Positions 27,375-35,607 of a DNA stretch of 39,121 nucleotides are shown one piece after another; position 1 is the stretch's first letter; each line of letters starts with the position of its first letter. The stretch spans positions 1-39,121 of the forward strand of contig MDVR01000039.1 in assembly GCA_001940725.1 (NCBI GenBank), read 5' to 3'. Source of the DNA: Candidatus Heimdallarchaeota archaeon LC_2. Lineage in GTDB: Archaea; Asgardarchaeota; Heimdallarchaeia; Heimdallarchaeales; Kariarchaeaceae. Made by a program: the position numbers and the translations under genes. The notes beneath the pieces are model-generated. The model saw only the letters and a program-made list of their open reading frames with translations. It did not search any database and was not told where the DNA came from.

Positions 27375-27407
27375 ACAATCTTAAGATTGTCTCAACAATG
27401 ATTGTTG
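27375..27407. repeat. Two overlapping-type palindromes upstream of the RNA candidate
   Basis: ACAATCTTAAGATTGT (27375-27390) is a perfect 16-base palindrome. Two bases later, CAACAATGATTGTTG (27393-27407) is a perfect palindrome around a central G. They share the half-sites ACAAT and ATTGT, so they may be paired operator sites or alternative hairpins. They lie between the folK stop and the RNA candidate. Confidence 0.55.
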
Positions 27408-27524
27408 CTATACTATTTAAACTACTGAAACTTAATTTTTTGTTTTATATACGATTTTGATCATGTGCTATTTAGAAATTAAGCAATATTTAAGTTAGAA
27501 TATTTTTCTCAATTACAAAGGCGA

Positions 27525-28013
27525 CTAGAATGGCTGAATTTCAAATTTTTTCACGCCATCAGTTCCAATTTCTGAAGCTAATTCTTGTATTCTCTTTTTT
27601 AATATTGGATGCATAAAATTAGAATTAATGTCCATGAAAGGGATAAGTACAAAAGCTCTTTCTGCAATTCCTTGATGAGGTATTTCCAAATCATTTTTCT
27701 TAATAATTAGATCATCTATAAACAGCAAATCAATATCTATTTTTCTAGGACCCCATTTGAATGTCTCTTCTCTCCCTATTTCTTTTTCTAAGGATTTTAC
27801 CTTTTTCAATAACTTTTCAGGTTCTAATACAGTTAATCCAACAACGCATATATTCAAAAAAGGTTCTTGACTTTCATAACCCCATGGTTCTGTTTCATAG
27901 ACATCAGAGATTTTTATGTGTTGAATGATTGTCTGTAATCCTTCAACGGCTTCAATCAAATTTTCAATTCGTTTACCAACATTGGTTCCAATGCTAAAAT
28001 AAACCTCTGACAC
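27525..28013 (-). CDS. folK: 2-amino-4-hydroxy-6-hydroxymethyldihydropteridine diphosphokinase
   Basis: A 162-residue HPPK, the normal size. VYFSIGTNVGKRIENL opens the protein, ETEPWGYESQEPFLN follows at about 41-55, and GPRKIDIDLLFID carries the metal and ATP residues, then EIPHQGIAERAFVL. It transfers pyrophosphate from ATP to hydroxymethyldihydropterin, the step before FolP. The start is GTG (28011-28013). It is divergent from the translin gene, with a near-palindrome between them. Confidence 0.94.
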   Translation of the reverse strand: MSEVYFSIGTNVGKRIENLIEAVEGLQTIIQHIKISDVYETEPWGYESQEPFLNICVVGLTVLEPEKLLKKVKSLEKEIGREETFKWGPRKIDIDLLFIDDLIIKKNDLEIPHQGIAERAFVLIPFMDINSNFMHPILKKRIQELASEIGTDGVKKFEIQPF

Positions 28014-28080
28014 TAGTAGAAATCGTCAAATGAAGATATTAAAGTTATTGAAACGTTGATTTAACTAGGAATAAAATATT

Positions 28081-28102
28081 GTATACTAGTTGACTAGTAC
28101 AC
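28081..28102. repeat. Near-perfect 22-base palindrome in the folK/translin divergent region
   Basis: TACTAGT-TG-ACTAGTA (28084-28099) is perfect and extends by two more pairs after one mismatch. ACTAGTA appears again at 28012-28018, at the folK start codon. Position between two divergent genes suggests a regulator-binding site; this is inference. Confidence 0.45.
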
Positions 28103-28147
28103 AAAGATGGACGATACAATGTCATAATTTATTATTAATCGATCAAA

Positions 28148-28765
28148 GTGTCAATTGTGGATATAATTCCAAAAATCGGAGCAGTTGGTGAGAATCTGGA
28201 GGTCCTAGACACCAAGAGAGATGAGTTAATCAGAGTTGCACGAAATCTCAATCGTTTATCTGGTAAAGGCATATCATCCCTAATTCGAAATGAAAAACCT
28301 ACAGATGCATTGAAAGAAGCTGGAGAATTACTTGCAATAGTTAATAATTATATGAAAGAATTAACTCCAATTGTTTCATGGAATTCTATACTTTCTGATG
28401 TGGAGGAGTATAGCGAATTTGCTATATTGTATAACATTATTTACAATGAAAAATTTGTTTCTTCAGAAGAACTAAATGTACCCTCTTGGATTTGGTTAAC
28501 TTCAATTGCGGATGTGATTGGTGAGCTTAGAAGGATAATTCTTAGAAGTTTGATTGATAATGATTTTACATTAGCGAAAAAATATTACAAAATTCTATCT
28601 GAACTTTCTTTTGCTCTTCGTAGTCAAGTTTTTTCAAAATCGTTGGTACCAAATTTAAGAAGGAAAATAGATATATTACGAGCAATCACTGAAAAAACCG
28701 AGAGCGACATGGCTAATGCATCGTTAAAATTTGCTAATCAAGATTTCTCAGATTACGGAGAATAG
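28148..28765 (+). CDS. Translin-family protein
   Basis: This 205-residue all-helical protein fits the archaeal translin family. It has VARNLNRLSGKGIS near 30-43, EEYSEFAILYNII near 86-98, SIADVIGELRRIILRSLI near 119-136 with acidic D122 and E126, and VPNLRRKIDILRAITEKTE towards the end. Translin and TRAX form the C3PO ribonuclease that trims small RNA or tRNA fragments in eukaryotes, and archaeal homologues cleave RNA as oligomers. GTG is the start. The ribK gene follows after two bases with its own GGAG site. Confidence 0.82.
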   Translation: MSIVDIIPKIGAVGENLEVLDTKRDELIRVARNLNRLSGKGISSLIRNEKPTDALKEAGELLAIVNNYMKELTPIVSWNSILSDVEEYSEFAILYNIIYNEKFVSSEELNVPSWIWLTSIADVIGELRRIILRSLIDNDFTLAKKYYKILSELSFALRSQVFSKSLVPNLRRKIDILRAITEKTESDMANASLKFANQDFSDYGE

Positions 28766-28767
28766 AT

Positions 28768-29175
28768 ATGCAACAAATTGAAGGTTACATAATTTCTGGT
28801 ACTGGTCGGGGTAGTAAATTTATTTCTATGCCAGTTTATTCTGATATCTTTAGTAGTCTGCTCGAGGCCTTACCTTATCCAGGGACATTGAACATAAAAT
28901 TAGATGAAAAATATGTGGAAATAGTAAATCGCTATTTTGAGATTGGAACTAAATTTGATAATCTAAGTACAAATGGAAAACAGACAGGTGGAATTATTGT
29001 AAATCACTTCTATTTAACAATAGATGATAATGATTGTTTGTGTATTGGTGTTAGACCATTATTAACTGAACATCATACCGATGTTCTTGAAATTGTAAGT
29101 CAACATTTCTTAAGGAATAAACTAGAATTACAAAATAATAGCCGTTTAACATTAAACATAACTGAGAAATTGTAA
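28768..29175 (+). CDS. ribK: CTP-dependent riboflavin kinase
   Basis: The 135-residue length, GYIISGTGRGSKFISMPVY at the start, ALPYPGTLNIKL near 38-49 and IGVRPLLTEH near 91-100 match the archaeal CTP-using riboflavin kinase (DUF120). It makes FMN from riboflavin and CTP. There is no N-terminal helix-turn-helix domain, unlike some archaeal members. GGAG at 28757-28760 is 7 bases before the ATG. It is convergent with the FAD synthetase gene 25 bases away, so both steps from riboflavin to FAD are adjacent. Confidence 0.93.
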   Translation: MQQIEGYIISGTGRGSKFISMPVYSDIFSSLLEALPYPGTLNIKLDEKYVEIVNRYFEIGTKFDNLSTNGKQTGGIIVNHFYLTIDDNDCLCIGVRPLLTEHHTDVLEIVSQHFLRNKLELQNNSRLTLNITEKL

Positions 29176-29200
29176 TTTTCTTCATTCGAACATACGTCTA

Positions 29201-29833
29201 CTAAACAAATCTTTCAAGAATTTCAGTAATGACTTCAGACGTCGATAGGCCTTCTAAATTTGATGTTAATCTTAATATTTCAGTGTTTATTAAACCCTCA
29301 TCAATTAATTGTTTACTTAATATCTTGATTCTGTGATCTTGATCAGATCCAATTGCAATAATATCTGGTTTTGTTTCACGAACAATAGCCATATGATCAG
29401 TTCGATCTCCAACAACTGCCAAATCAACTACCTCTATTTCGTTAAGTAATTTCATTCTCTGAACTTCGCTATGAATAGGTTTTCTTTTCCTACCCTCAAC
29501 TGTTTCGTCTTTTGCAACTACAACAAGCAGAAAATTACCAAAGCCAGCAGCTTCTTTTAATGTTTTTATATGGCCAGTGTGCAACAAATCATAAGCTCCA
29601 CCAGTTAGAACCACTTTGAGTTCATTTCTTCCAGCCAAGGTTAATCGATATGACCGTTCAGTTCCTAAAGATTGGATTTCGATATGATTGCCTTTTTCTA
29701 ACTTATTCAATGACTCTATTAATTGTTCATCCTCAACATAAAAATCAAAGTCGGATAATATTGTATCTCGTTCCATACGGATTTTAATAGCAAACATCTG
29801 TTTAATTAGCTCAATATGAAACTTGCTTACCAT
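29201..29833 (-). CDS. ribL: Archaeal FAD synthetase-like nucleotidyltransferase with N-terminal extension
   Basis: Residues 73-210 form a cytidylyltransferase-like domain with VVLTGGAYDLLHTGHI, containing the HxGH motif at 85-88, then EGRKRKPIHSEVQRM and the late LSTSEVI in the place of ISSTxxR. This is the RibL pattern: FMN plus ATP gives FAD. The first 70 residues are an added domain that may be a winged-helix-like fold. Position next to ribK supports the flavin assignment over glycerol-phosphate cytidylyltransferase. The motif differences leave some doubt about substrate. Confidence 0.85.
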   Translation of the reverse strand: MVSKFHIELIKQMFAIKIRMERDTILSDFDFYVEDEQLIESLNKLEKGNHIEIQSLGTERSYRLTLAGRNELKVVLTGGAYDLLHTGHIKTLKEAAGFGNFLLVVVAKDETVEGRKRKPIHSEVQRMKLLNEIEVVDLAVVGDRTDHMAIVRETKPDIIAIGSDQDHRIKILSKQLIDEGLINTEILRLTSNLEGLSTSEVITEILERFV

Positions 29834-30030
29834 TAATTTGGAAGAATTTCAAAATTACTTGAAGTTTATTCTTACTACTCGCTAATAATGCAACATCTTT
29901 ATTCCCACAATGATTTTACTATAGGCCATAAGCTAAATTGAAGGGTAATTAGTTAGTAAAACTACATCAAATAATTAATTGGATATTTGTAATTCTTAGT
30001 AGCTGTGAAAATTAGCAATGTATACATAAA

Positions 30031-30040
30031 TTTTATAGAA
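30031..30040 (+). promoter_or_regulatory. TATA box of the glycerate kinase gene
   Basis: TTTTATAGAA is centred about 27 bases before the TTG start at 30063. It fits a leaderless transcript; no Shine-Dalgarno site is present. Confidence 0.4.
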
Positions 30041-30062
30041 ATACATTGATATTTCCAATTAA

Positions 30063-31373
30063 TTGTCATTCATAAAGCTGTCCGATAGGTGGAATGGAGA
30101 TATAACTATAGAAGGTACAGTTTTAGCCATCAATCGTACAATTTCTAGAATGCAACCTGCATCCCAAGTTAAGAAAATACAATTTCAATCCAGCAGGAAA
30201 CTGAATAGTATACCACAAATATTAATCTGTACAGGTAAAAATGCATTAGAGTATGCATATTCTGTTATTGAACACAGTATAGACAATTTTAATAAAATAA
30301 TAGTGTTTCAAGCTAAGGGTTATGAAACAGTAGATCAAAAACAATCATCAAAATTAACTCTCTATATGGTAGATCACCCAATTCCGAGAGTTGATAATAT
30401 TGAATATTCAGAAAAATTCGTATCATATTTAAAAAATCTAGACGAACCCCATTTAATTCATTTTATAATAACTGGTGGAACATCCTCATGCTTGTCATTA
30501 CCAGAATCAAATTTGAAATTTAGTGATTACGTTGCAATAATTAAATCTTCAATTGCTGCAGGATTAAACATATTTCAATTAAATGAGATACGATCAACAC
30601 TAGATCAGTTGAAGGCTGGTAAACTTTCACTATTATTAAAATCACATCATCTCTATACTTGGATAGTATCTGATGTCTTGACCAACGAAGCAAAAATTGT
30701 TGGATCTGGTCCTACTATTCCTGGTATAGTTCTTACCGGGAAAACAAAAACAATATTGGAATCTATTATTTCAGAATTAGAAATTTCGATGGATTTAAAC
30801 AAATTACAAGTTAAATTAAATGATGTCTCTGAATTTCGACACCCCAATCATCATTGGTCAATCATATTGAATAATATTGATTTCTCAAAAATACTTATAA
30901 ATCAACTTAAGCACATTATAGGTCCAAAAATATATTTCAAATTAATCAGCACTGTAGTCCAAGAAGATGTATTATCATTTGCTAATACTATATATAATTA
31001 CTATCTCAAGTTATCTCAGCCTACGATTTTGATTTGGATGGGGGAATTAACTAATGAATTAAATGAAGAAATATTGAATCACGGAAAAGGAGGAAGGGTC
31101 TCTTATTTTTCATTTGTTATTTCAAAATTATTTAAGGAATCATCTGGTGTTACAATAATTTCATTTGCTACTGATGGTCATGATGGAACATCTCCAAAAT
31201 CCTGTTACATCATCAATAACTCCACATATGATCAGATTATTCAAATAGACAATTACGACAAAATTATAGAAAATGGGAATACAGGTCTAATTTTGGATAT
31301 TATTGGACACGCATTTGAAATGCATCAAACCAATATTAATTTAGCTGATGTATTCATTTTGATTAAAAACTAA
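30063..31373 (+). CDS. Glycerate 2-kinase (DUF4147/MOFRL family)
   Basis: A 436-residue protein with the family order of motifs. ILICTGKNALEYA replaces the usual GKAA block, GGTSSCLSLP is near 137-146, and LNEIRSTLDQLKAGKLS near 175-191. IVSDVLTNEAKIVGSGPTIP follows, and the C-terminal FATDGHDGTSPKS corresponds to GTDGxDGPT. The family phosphorylates glycerate to 2-phosphoglycerate, feeding glycolysis or gluconeogenesis. Several normally strict positions are changed (for example DGHDGTSP), so activity needs testing. The start is TTG. The gene ends one base from the convergent CinA-like gene. Confidence 0.82.
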   Translation: MSFIKLSDRWNGDITIEGTVLAINRTISRMQPASQVKKIQFQSSRKLNSIPQILICTGKNALEYAYSVIEHSIDNFNKIIVFQAKGYETVDQKQSSKLTLYMVDHPIPRVDNIEYSEKFVSYLKNLDEPHLIHFIITGGTSSCLSLPESNLKFSDYVAIIKSSIAAGLNIFQLNEIRSTLDQLKAGKLSLLLKSHHLYTWIVSDVLTNEAKIVGSGPTIPGIVLTGKTKTILESIISELEISMDLNKLQVKLNDVSEFRHPNHHWSIILNNIDFSKILINQLKHIIGPKIYFKLISTVVQEDVLSFANTIYNYYLKLSQPTILIWMGELTNELNEEILNHGKGGRVSYFSFVISKLFKESSGVTIISFATDGHDGTSPKSCYIINNSTYDQIIQIDNYDKIIENGNTGLILDIIGHAFEMHQTNINLADVFILIKN

Positions 31374-31374
31374 A

Positions 31375-32208
31375 TTATTCAGGTTCAAATTCAGAATTAA
31401 AAATGTGGGTAATTGGAGTTAAATCAACTTGAAAATGGTCATTAAGTTTCTCAAACCATGTTTGGCATGCATTTTTAACTAAATTTTCATCACTCCCTAC
31501 CATATAAGTATGTAATTCCATCCAATATCCGGTATCATCATTTTTTGGATGTGATTTAAATCCAACATCGGGATACATATTCATTACATGGTTAGTTAGA
31601 TCAACAATCGTTGATTCTCCTACTCCACGAAGCGAAAAGCCAAATTCTATCATTTTAGATTTTGGTTGAAAATGTTCTATTAACCTAGGAATAATTTCTT
31701 CATGAAGAATCGCATTCATCTCTTTCGGGACTCCAGGTAAGCAGAATATTATATTGTCGTGGTAATAAATTTCAACTCCAGGTGCAGCTCCCTTGGAATT
31801 ATTAAGAGCATTACTTCCTTCAGGAAGAGTACACATTTTGATCATGTACTCATTCAGATTTTGATTGGAAATATTATATCTTTGTTCCATCATTTTAACA
31901 GCTTTATTGTTTATAACCAATTTTGTTGATATCGATTTAGCTACGACTTCTAATTGAATATCATCATGTGTGGGTCCCAATCCACCGGTAATTAATATAC
32001 AATTAGGTTTTCGTTGGATTATCTCATTAAGTGCTTCTGACGCTCGATTTACATCATCACGAACCGTTGTTTCTCTTGTAACAGTAAATCCAATTTTAGT
32101 TAATGCAAGGGCAATATCAGCAGCATTCTTATTTATTGTTCTCCCAATAAGGAGTTCATTTCCAAGGCAAAGAATTTCAGCTTTTAATCCCATTAATGTC
32201 AAATTCAT
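31375..32208 (-). CDS. CinA N-terminal/MoCF-domain protein (NMN deamidase-related)
   Basis: The 277-residue protein begins AEILCLGNELLIGRTINKN and continues VRDDVNRASEAL and CILITGGLGPTHDD, the MoCF-biosynthesis (MogA/MoeA-like) domain. PGVEIYYHDNIIFCLPGVPKEMNAIL completes the CinA-type N-terminal module. The C-terminal NMN amidohydrolase domain of bacterial CinA is absent, as in most archaeal members. The likely role is nucleotide or pyridine-nucleotide repair; molybdopterin chemistry is less likely because no cofactor genes are nearby. An alternative start is Met 6 of the frame. Confidence 0.85.
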   Translation of the reverse strand: MNLTLMGLKAEILCLGNELLIGRTINKNAADIALALTKIGFTVTRETTVRDDVNRASEALNEIIQRKPNCILITGGLGPTHDDIQLEVVAKSISTKLVINNKAVKMMEQRYNISNQNLNEYMIKMCTLPEGSNALNNSKGAAPGVEIYYHDNIIFCLPGVPKEMNAILHEEIIPRLIEHFQPKSKMIEFGFSLRGVGESTIVDLTNHVMNMYPDVGFKSHPKNDDTGYWMELHTYMVGSDENLVKNACQTWFEKLNDHFQVDLTPITHIFNSEFEPE

Positions 32209-32294
32209 ATGATGATTAGATCTTATTAGACCACCGATAATGAAATCTTAGTTACTATCAAAAATGCCTTAAATTACGCATCATTAATAAAAAT

Positions 32295-33056
32295 ATGAAT
32301 ATCGGTTATGTATTAGGACCTGCAGGATCAGGAAAATCTCATTTAACTCGAGCAACATACGATTGGATGAATTCGTTAGAATATAACGTAATCACAATGA
32401 ATTTGGATCCTGGCGTAGTCAGATTACCATATGCGCCTGACATTGATGTTCGTCAATTTGTTGATTATAATGATATTGTTGATAGATTCGAATTAGGTCC
32501 AAATGGAGGACTTGTAGTTGCTATGGATCAAGTTGCAATTAAAATTGATGAAATTTTGGAGGAACTACATAATTATGGTCCTGATTATGTTTTGGTTGAT
32601 TTTCCTGGCCAAATTGAAACTGTAGCATTTAGGAGTAGTGGTGCTGTAATTATAAATGAACTTTCAAGAGGAAATGCCACTTCAGGCCTATTTTTAATGG
32701 ATCCCACATTAAGTGCAACAGCTTCAAGTTTCATTTCTGTTTTATTGTTTGGTATTTCTGTTTCTTACCGACTTCGAATCCCCATGAATTATATTATAAC
32801 TAAACTGGATATGATCAGACAAGAGAGATTAGATCGTATAAGTGAGTGGGCTAATAATCCCGAATTTTTACAAGAAGATCTTCGTTCCGAAGAATTTATT
32901 CTGAGTTCAGAAGTTTCGAGACAAATTGCTGATATAATAATCAATTTAGATGCCCTAGGTGATTTCCCAGCAGTATCATGTGAAACGAATGAAAACTTGG
33001 AACTGATATTTGCTATAATGCAAAGAAACTGGAATTCAGAAGATATATTTCAATAA
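32295..33056 (+). CDS. GPN-loop GTPase
   Basis: A 253-residue GTPase with P-loop GPAGSGKS at 8-15, NLDPGVVRLPY near 36-46, the diagnostic Gly-Pro-Asn insertion at 68-70 (ELGPNGGLV), and VDFPGQIE at 101-107 as G3. ITKLDM serves as G4. GPN GTPases are dimeric and, in eukaryotes, help assemble and import RNA polymerase II; one archaeal copy is usual. An AT-rich CTTAAATT box lies about 27 bases before the ATG. Confidence 0.93.
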   Translation: MNIGYVLGPAGSGKSHLTRATYDWMNSLEYNVITMNLDPGVVRLPYAPDIDVRQFVDYNDIVDRFELGPNGGLVVAMDQVAIKIDEILEELHNYGPDYVLVDFPGQIETVAFRSSGAVIINELSRGNATSGLFLMDPTLSATASSFISVLLFGISVSYRLRIPMNYIITKLDMIRQERLDRISEWANNPEFLQEDLRSEEFILSSEVSRQIADIIINLDALGDFPAVSCETNENLELIFAIMQRNWNSEDIFQ

Positions 33057-33103
33057 TGTTTGTAGTTTAGTCAAGTCGCGTTAAAACACTCGAAAATGAA
33101 TGA

Positions 33104-33123
33104 AATGTCACCATTATGACATT
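33104..33123. repeat. Inverted repeat upstream of the Roadblock gene
   Basis: AATGTCA and TGACATT are separated by six bases, about 90 bases upstream of the Roadblock start and about 50 after the GPN gene stop. It could be an operator or a 3' hairpin of the GPN transcript. Confidence 0.35.
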
Positions 33124-33208
33124 GCTTGATACCCAATTTAAGAAAATTAATTGTTCTATCTAACATATGATTACAGAAATCTTTTGAAGGATAATGGATT
33201 AGATATAA

Positions 33209-33610
33209 ATGAGGCGATCAATTATTTTTGATTTTAATTTTTCTGAACGTACTAAAGACATGGCTGCAATCCTCGATGAGATTGATCTAAATGTAAAGGA
33301 GATACAAGCTGCAGCTGTAGTAAGTGTTGAAGGATTACCAATTGCATCTAAATTACCTGATCAATATGAAGATACAATTATTGCAGCAATGACTGCTGCC
33401 ATGTTGTCATTAGGTGATAAAATTGCTTCTAATCTAGATAAAGGCACTTTAGAAAAAATTATGATTGAAGGTGCAAATGGAGTTGTCGTTTCAATGGCAG
33501 CAGGTCCAAATGCAGTTCTCACCGTCTCAGCTGAAAAAAATGCACCATTGGGTCTCCTTTTTATGGAAATGTCAACTGGAGCAAAGAAAATTTCCGAGCT
33601 TCTTGTATAA
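33209..33610 (+). CDS. Roadblock/LC7 domain protein
   Basis: The 133-residue protein contains LDEIDLNVKEIQAAAVVSVEG, GLPIASKLP, then two helices and VVVSMAAGPNAVLTVSAEKNAPLGLLF, the full Roadblock/LC7 fold. Such proteins dimerise and act as activators or scaffolds for small GTPases (for example MglB with MglA). An MglA-like GTPase gene is 2 kb downstream and a second Roadblock gene is at the right edge. The ATG at 33209 gives a 17-residue extension; Met 18 at 33260 would be the usual start of the domain, so the N-terminus is uncertain. Confidence 0.9.
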   Translation: MRRSIIFDFNFSERTKDMAAILDEIDLNVKEIQAAAVVSVEGLPIASKLPDQYEDTIIAAMTAAMLSLGDKIASNLDKGTLEKIMIEGANGVVVSMAAGPNAVLTVSAEKNAPLGLLFMEMSTGAKKISELLV

Positions 33611-33674
33611 TTATCAACGATCAAGTTAGACAAAACAGTTACTCAAGATTTAATTAGTGATTAAACAATAATGA

Positions 33675-33695
33675 TTTGAGGTATTTAACCTCAAA
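33675..33695. promoter_or_regulatory. Palindrome centred on the TATA position of the cis-prenyltransferase gene
   Basis: TTTGAGGT and ACCTCAAA form a perfect eight-pair inverted repeat around ATTTA. Its centre (33685) is 25 bases before the TTG start at 33710, where a leaderless archaeal gene has its TATA box, and the central TATTTAA resembles one. A bound regulator would block TBP/TFB. This is inference from position. Confidence 0.5.
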
Positions 33696-33709
33696 CAAGA
33701 TGTGATGTT

Positions 33710-34486
33710 TTGGTAATTAAACGTCTACTCCTCGGTCCACTATATTCAATATACGAAAACAATTTAAGACGTCAAGTAACAAAAAAAGATCCCCCTCAAC
33801 ATATTGGTATTATTCTTGATGGGAATCGCCGCGCTGCAAAATCTCTCAGAATTCCTATGGAAATAGGGTATGAAATTGGATCAAATAAACTTGAAGAGGT
33901 ATTAGAGTGGTTGTGGGATATGAAGGTCAAAGTTGTTTCAGTTTGGATATTCTCAACAGATAATTTTGATAGAGATATTGACCAAGTTAGCACAATTCTA
34001 AATATGGCTGAAGAAAAAACACGGAAAATTAGGGATGATAAAAAAATTCATGATCGAGGTGTTCAAGTCAGATATTCTGGAGATTTAACTAGATTACCTA
34101 AAAGTTTACGACAGCAAATTGATAAGACCGAAGAAGCTACTGAAAAATACTCGAATCATATTCTCAATGTATGCTTGGCCTATGGCGGAAGAGCAGAAAT
34201 CACATTTGCTATGAAAAAAATAGCTAGTTTGCTCTCGAATGGGAAACTAACAATTGAACAAATTGACGAAGAATTAATTACTGAACATCTTTACACAAAT
34301 GGATTACCTGATCCGGATCTTATAATTCGAACTTCCGGTTCAGCAAGACTTTCTGGATTTCTTATGTGGCAGTCTACATATAGTGAGCTATATTTTACTG
34401 ATGTTCTTTGGCCTCATTTCAGAAGAATTGATTTATTAAGAGCAATAAGGGATTTTCAAGGTAGAAAAAGAAATTTTGGCTCATAA
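33710..34486 (+). CDS. uppS: Cis-prenyltransferase (undecaprenyl diphosphate synthase family)
   Basis: A 258-residue enzyme with HIGIILDGNRRAA from residue 31 (catalytic D37), VVSVWIFSTDNFDRD, and RTSGSARLSGFLMWQ plus SELYFTDVLWPHF at the end. These are the conserved regions of cis-isoprenyl diphosphate synthases that make long polyprenyl diphosphates for glycosyl carriers. The usual glutamate after RTSG is a serine here. The start is TTG; an ATG five bases upstream is out of frame. A palindrome covers its probable TATA box. Confidence 0.92.
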   Translation: MVIKRLLLGPLYSIYENNLRRQVTKKDPPQHIGIILDGNRRAAKSLRIPMEIGYEIGSNKLEEVLEWLWDMKVKVVSVWIFSTDNFDRDIDQVSTILNMAEEKTRKIRDDKKIHDRGVQVRYSGDLTRLPKSLRQQIDKTEEATEKYSNHILNVCLAYGGRAEITFAMKKIASLLSNGKLTIEQIDEELITEHLYTNGLPDPDLIIRTSGSARLSGFLMWQSTYSELYFTDVLWPHFRRIDLLRAIRDFQGRKRNFGS

Positions 34487-34644
34487 CATAATGAGTAAGT
34501 TAAGTTGCTACTCATCATTATTTCAAACTTTGCAATATTAATTTGAGCAAGTGGGAATTAAATTAATGAAAGTAGAATATTAATTGAATCAAGGATAAAG
34601 TATAAAGAGGAATTATACTTTTCTTTAATTGGAGAGTAGTTTTT

Positions 34645-35592
34645 TTGGTAGAAAAATTCCTTGTTGATTTATTTCGAAGGACTCAGAAGCAGAAAATTGC
34701 AATTATTATTGATGGTACTATAATTTCGACTAACAATATGTACCGCAGTCTACCAAATTTGATTGAAAAACTTCGTGAAATCGGTGATATTAAAGTTGCA
34801 GATGTTATTTACGAAGTTAAAATTCCTGAAAAAGATTATGAATATCTAACTCAATCTGGATTTAATTACAAAGTTGTACCCGGAAATTTAGTTCTAAATT
34901 TACTCTCTGATACTTACGATTTAATATTATCTGATGATTCAATTGACACTTTAGTATTTGGAACAACTAATGATAATTTGATTCCACTTGTGACTGAATT
35001 GAGAAAGAAGGTAACAATCTTTGCATTAATTAATAAACAAATCTCAAAGGCTTTTGAAGAGGCTTTTGATGGGATTATTGATATCGCCAAAGTTGATGAG
35101 TTTATATTTACAACAACTGATTTATCAGAGATTGATTCTATAATAGGAACTCAAGGTGATCTTATTAGTCATGATCCATCTCAAGAATGGGGCTCTATTA
35201 ATAATGACGCAAATATTGGCCCAGTTTCAGAAGATTTAGAGGAGCAAGTCGAATTAGTTGAGGAATTAAAGCTTAAAGAACAAATAAAGAATGGCAAAGG
35301 TAATTCTAAACAGAAAATAAAGAAGGACGAAAGACGAAATAAGGAACAACTAATATCAAAGAAATCTGAAGCAAAAATTAAGAAAGCTGATAAAGTACAG
35401 AAGACCGAAGTTGAAGTTAAGACCGTTGATAAATCAAAGAAGGCTGAATCAGAAATTAAGAAAGCCGATAAATCAAAGAAGGTTGAATCAGAAATTAAGA
35501 AAACTGACAAATCAAAGAAGGCTGCAGGCAAAGCTAAGAAAAATATTGAAACAAAGAAATCTACTAAGAAAAAATCTCCCAAAAATGAATAA
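34645..35592 (+). CDS. NYN-like (PIN-type) domain protein with lysine-rich repeat tail
   Basis: Residues 15-150 resemble a NYN/LabA-type nuclease-like domain: IAIIIDGTIIST in the place of IDGxN, then VADVIYEVKI and SDDSIDTLVFGTTNDNLIPLVTEL, where SGDsDF would be expected. The acidic set is incomplete, so cleavage is uncertain. From about residue 200 the protein is highly charged, with 13-residue repeats of the form DKSKKAESEIKKA. Such a tail may bind RNA or DNA. The start is TTG, with GGAGAG at 34631-34636 eight bases before it. Confidence 0.7.
   Translation: MVEKFLVDLFRRTQKQKIAIIIDGTIISTNNMYRSLPNLIEKLREIGDIKVADVIYEVKIPEKDYEYLTQSGFNYKVVPGNLVLNLLSDTYDLILSDDSIDTLVFGTTNDNLIPLVTELRKKVTIFALINKQISKAFEEAFDGIIDIAKVDEFIFTTTDLSEIDSIIGTQGDLISHDPSQEWGSINNDANIGPVSEDLEEQVELVEELKLKEQIKNGKGNSKQKIKKDERRNKEQLISKKSEAKIKKADKVQKTEVEVKTVDKSKKAESEIKKADKSKKVESEIKKTDKSKKAAGKAKKNIETKKSTKKKSPKNE
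35389..35525 (+). repeat. Tandem 39-base repeat encoding lysine-rich units
   Basis: About three and a half copies of a 39-base unit begin at 35389, 35428, 35467 and 35506. The second and third copies are nearly identical. In frame they encode 13-residue units with alternating Lys, Ser and Glu. Near identity of the two central copies suggests recent slippage or duplication. Confidence 0.8.
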
Positions 35593-35607
35593 TTTCATGA
35601 AAATAAT

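Noticed and set aside
35389..35525. CRISPR-like array
   Set aside because: The repeats are contiguous, in frame and without spacers, so they are coding tandem repeats.
35181..35582. Phe/Ser/Leu-rich minus-strand frame of 133 codons
   Set aside because: It is the mirror of the lysine-rich repeats of the NYN-like gene; repeats of AAG/AAA give long open antisense frames.
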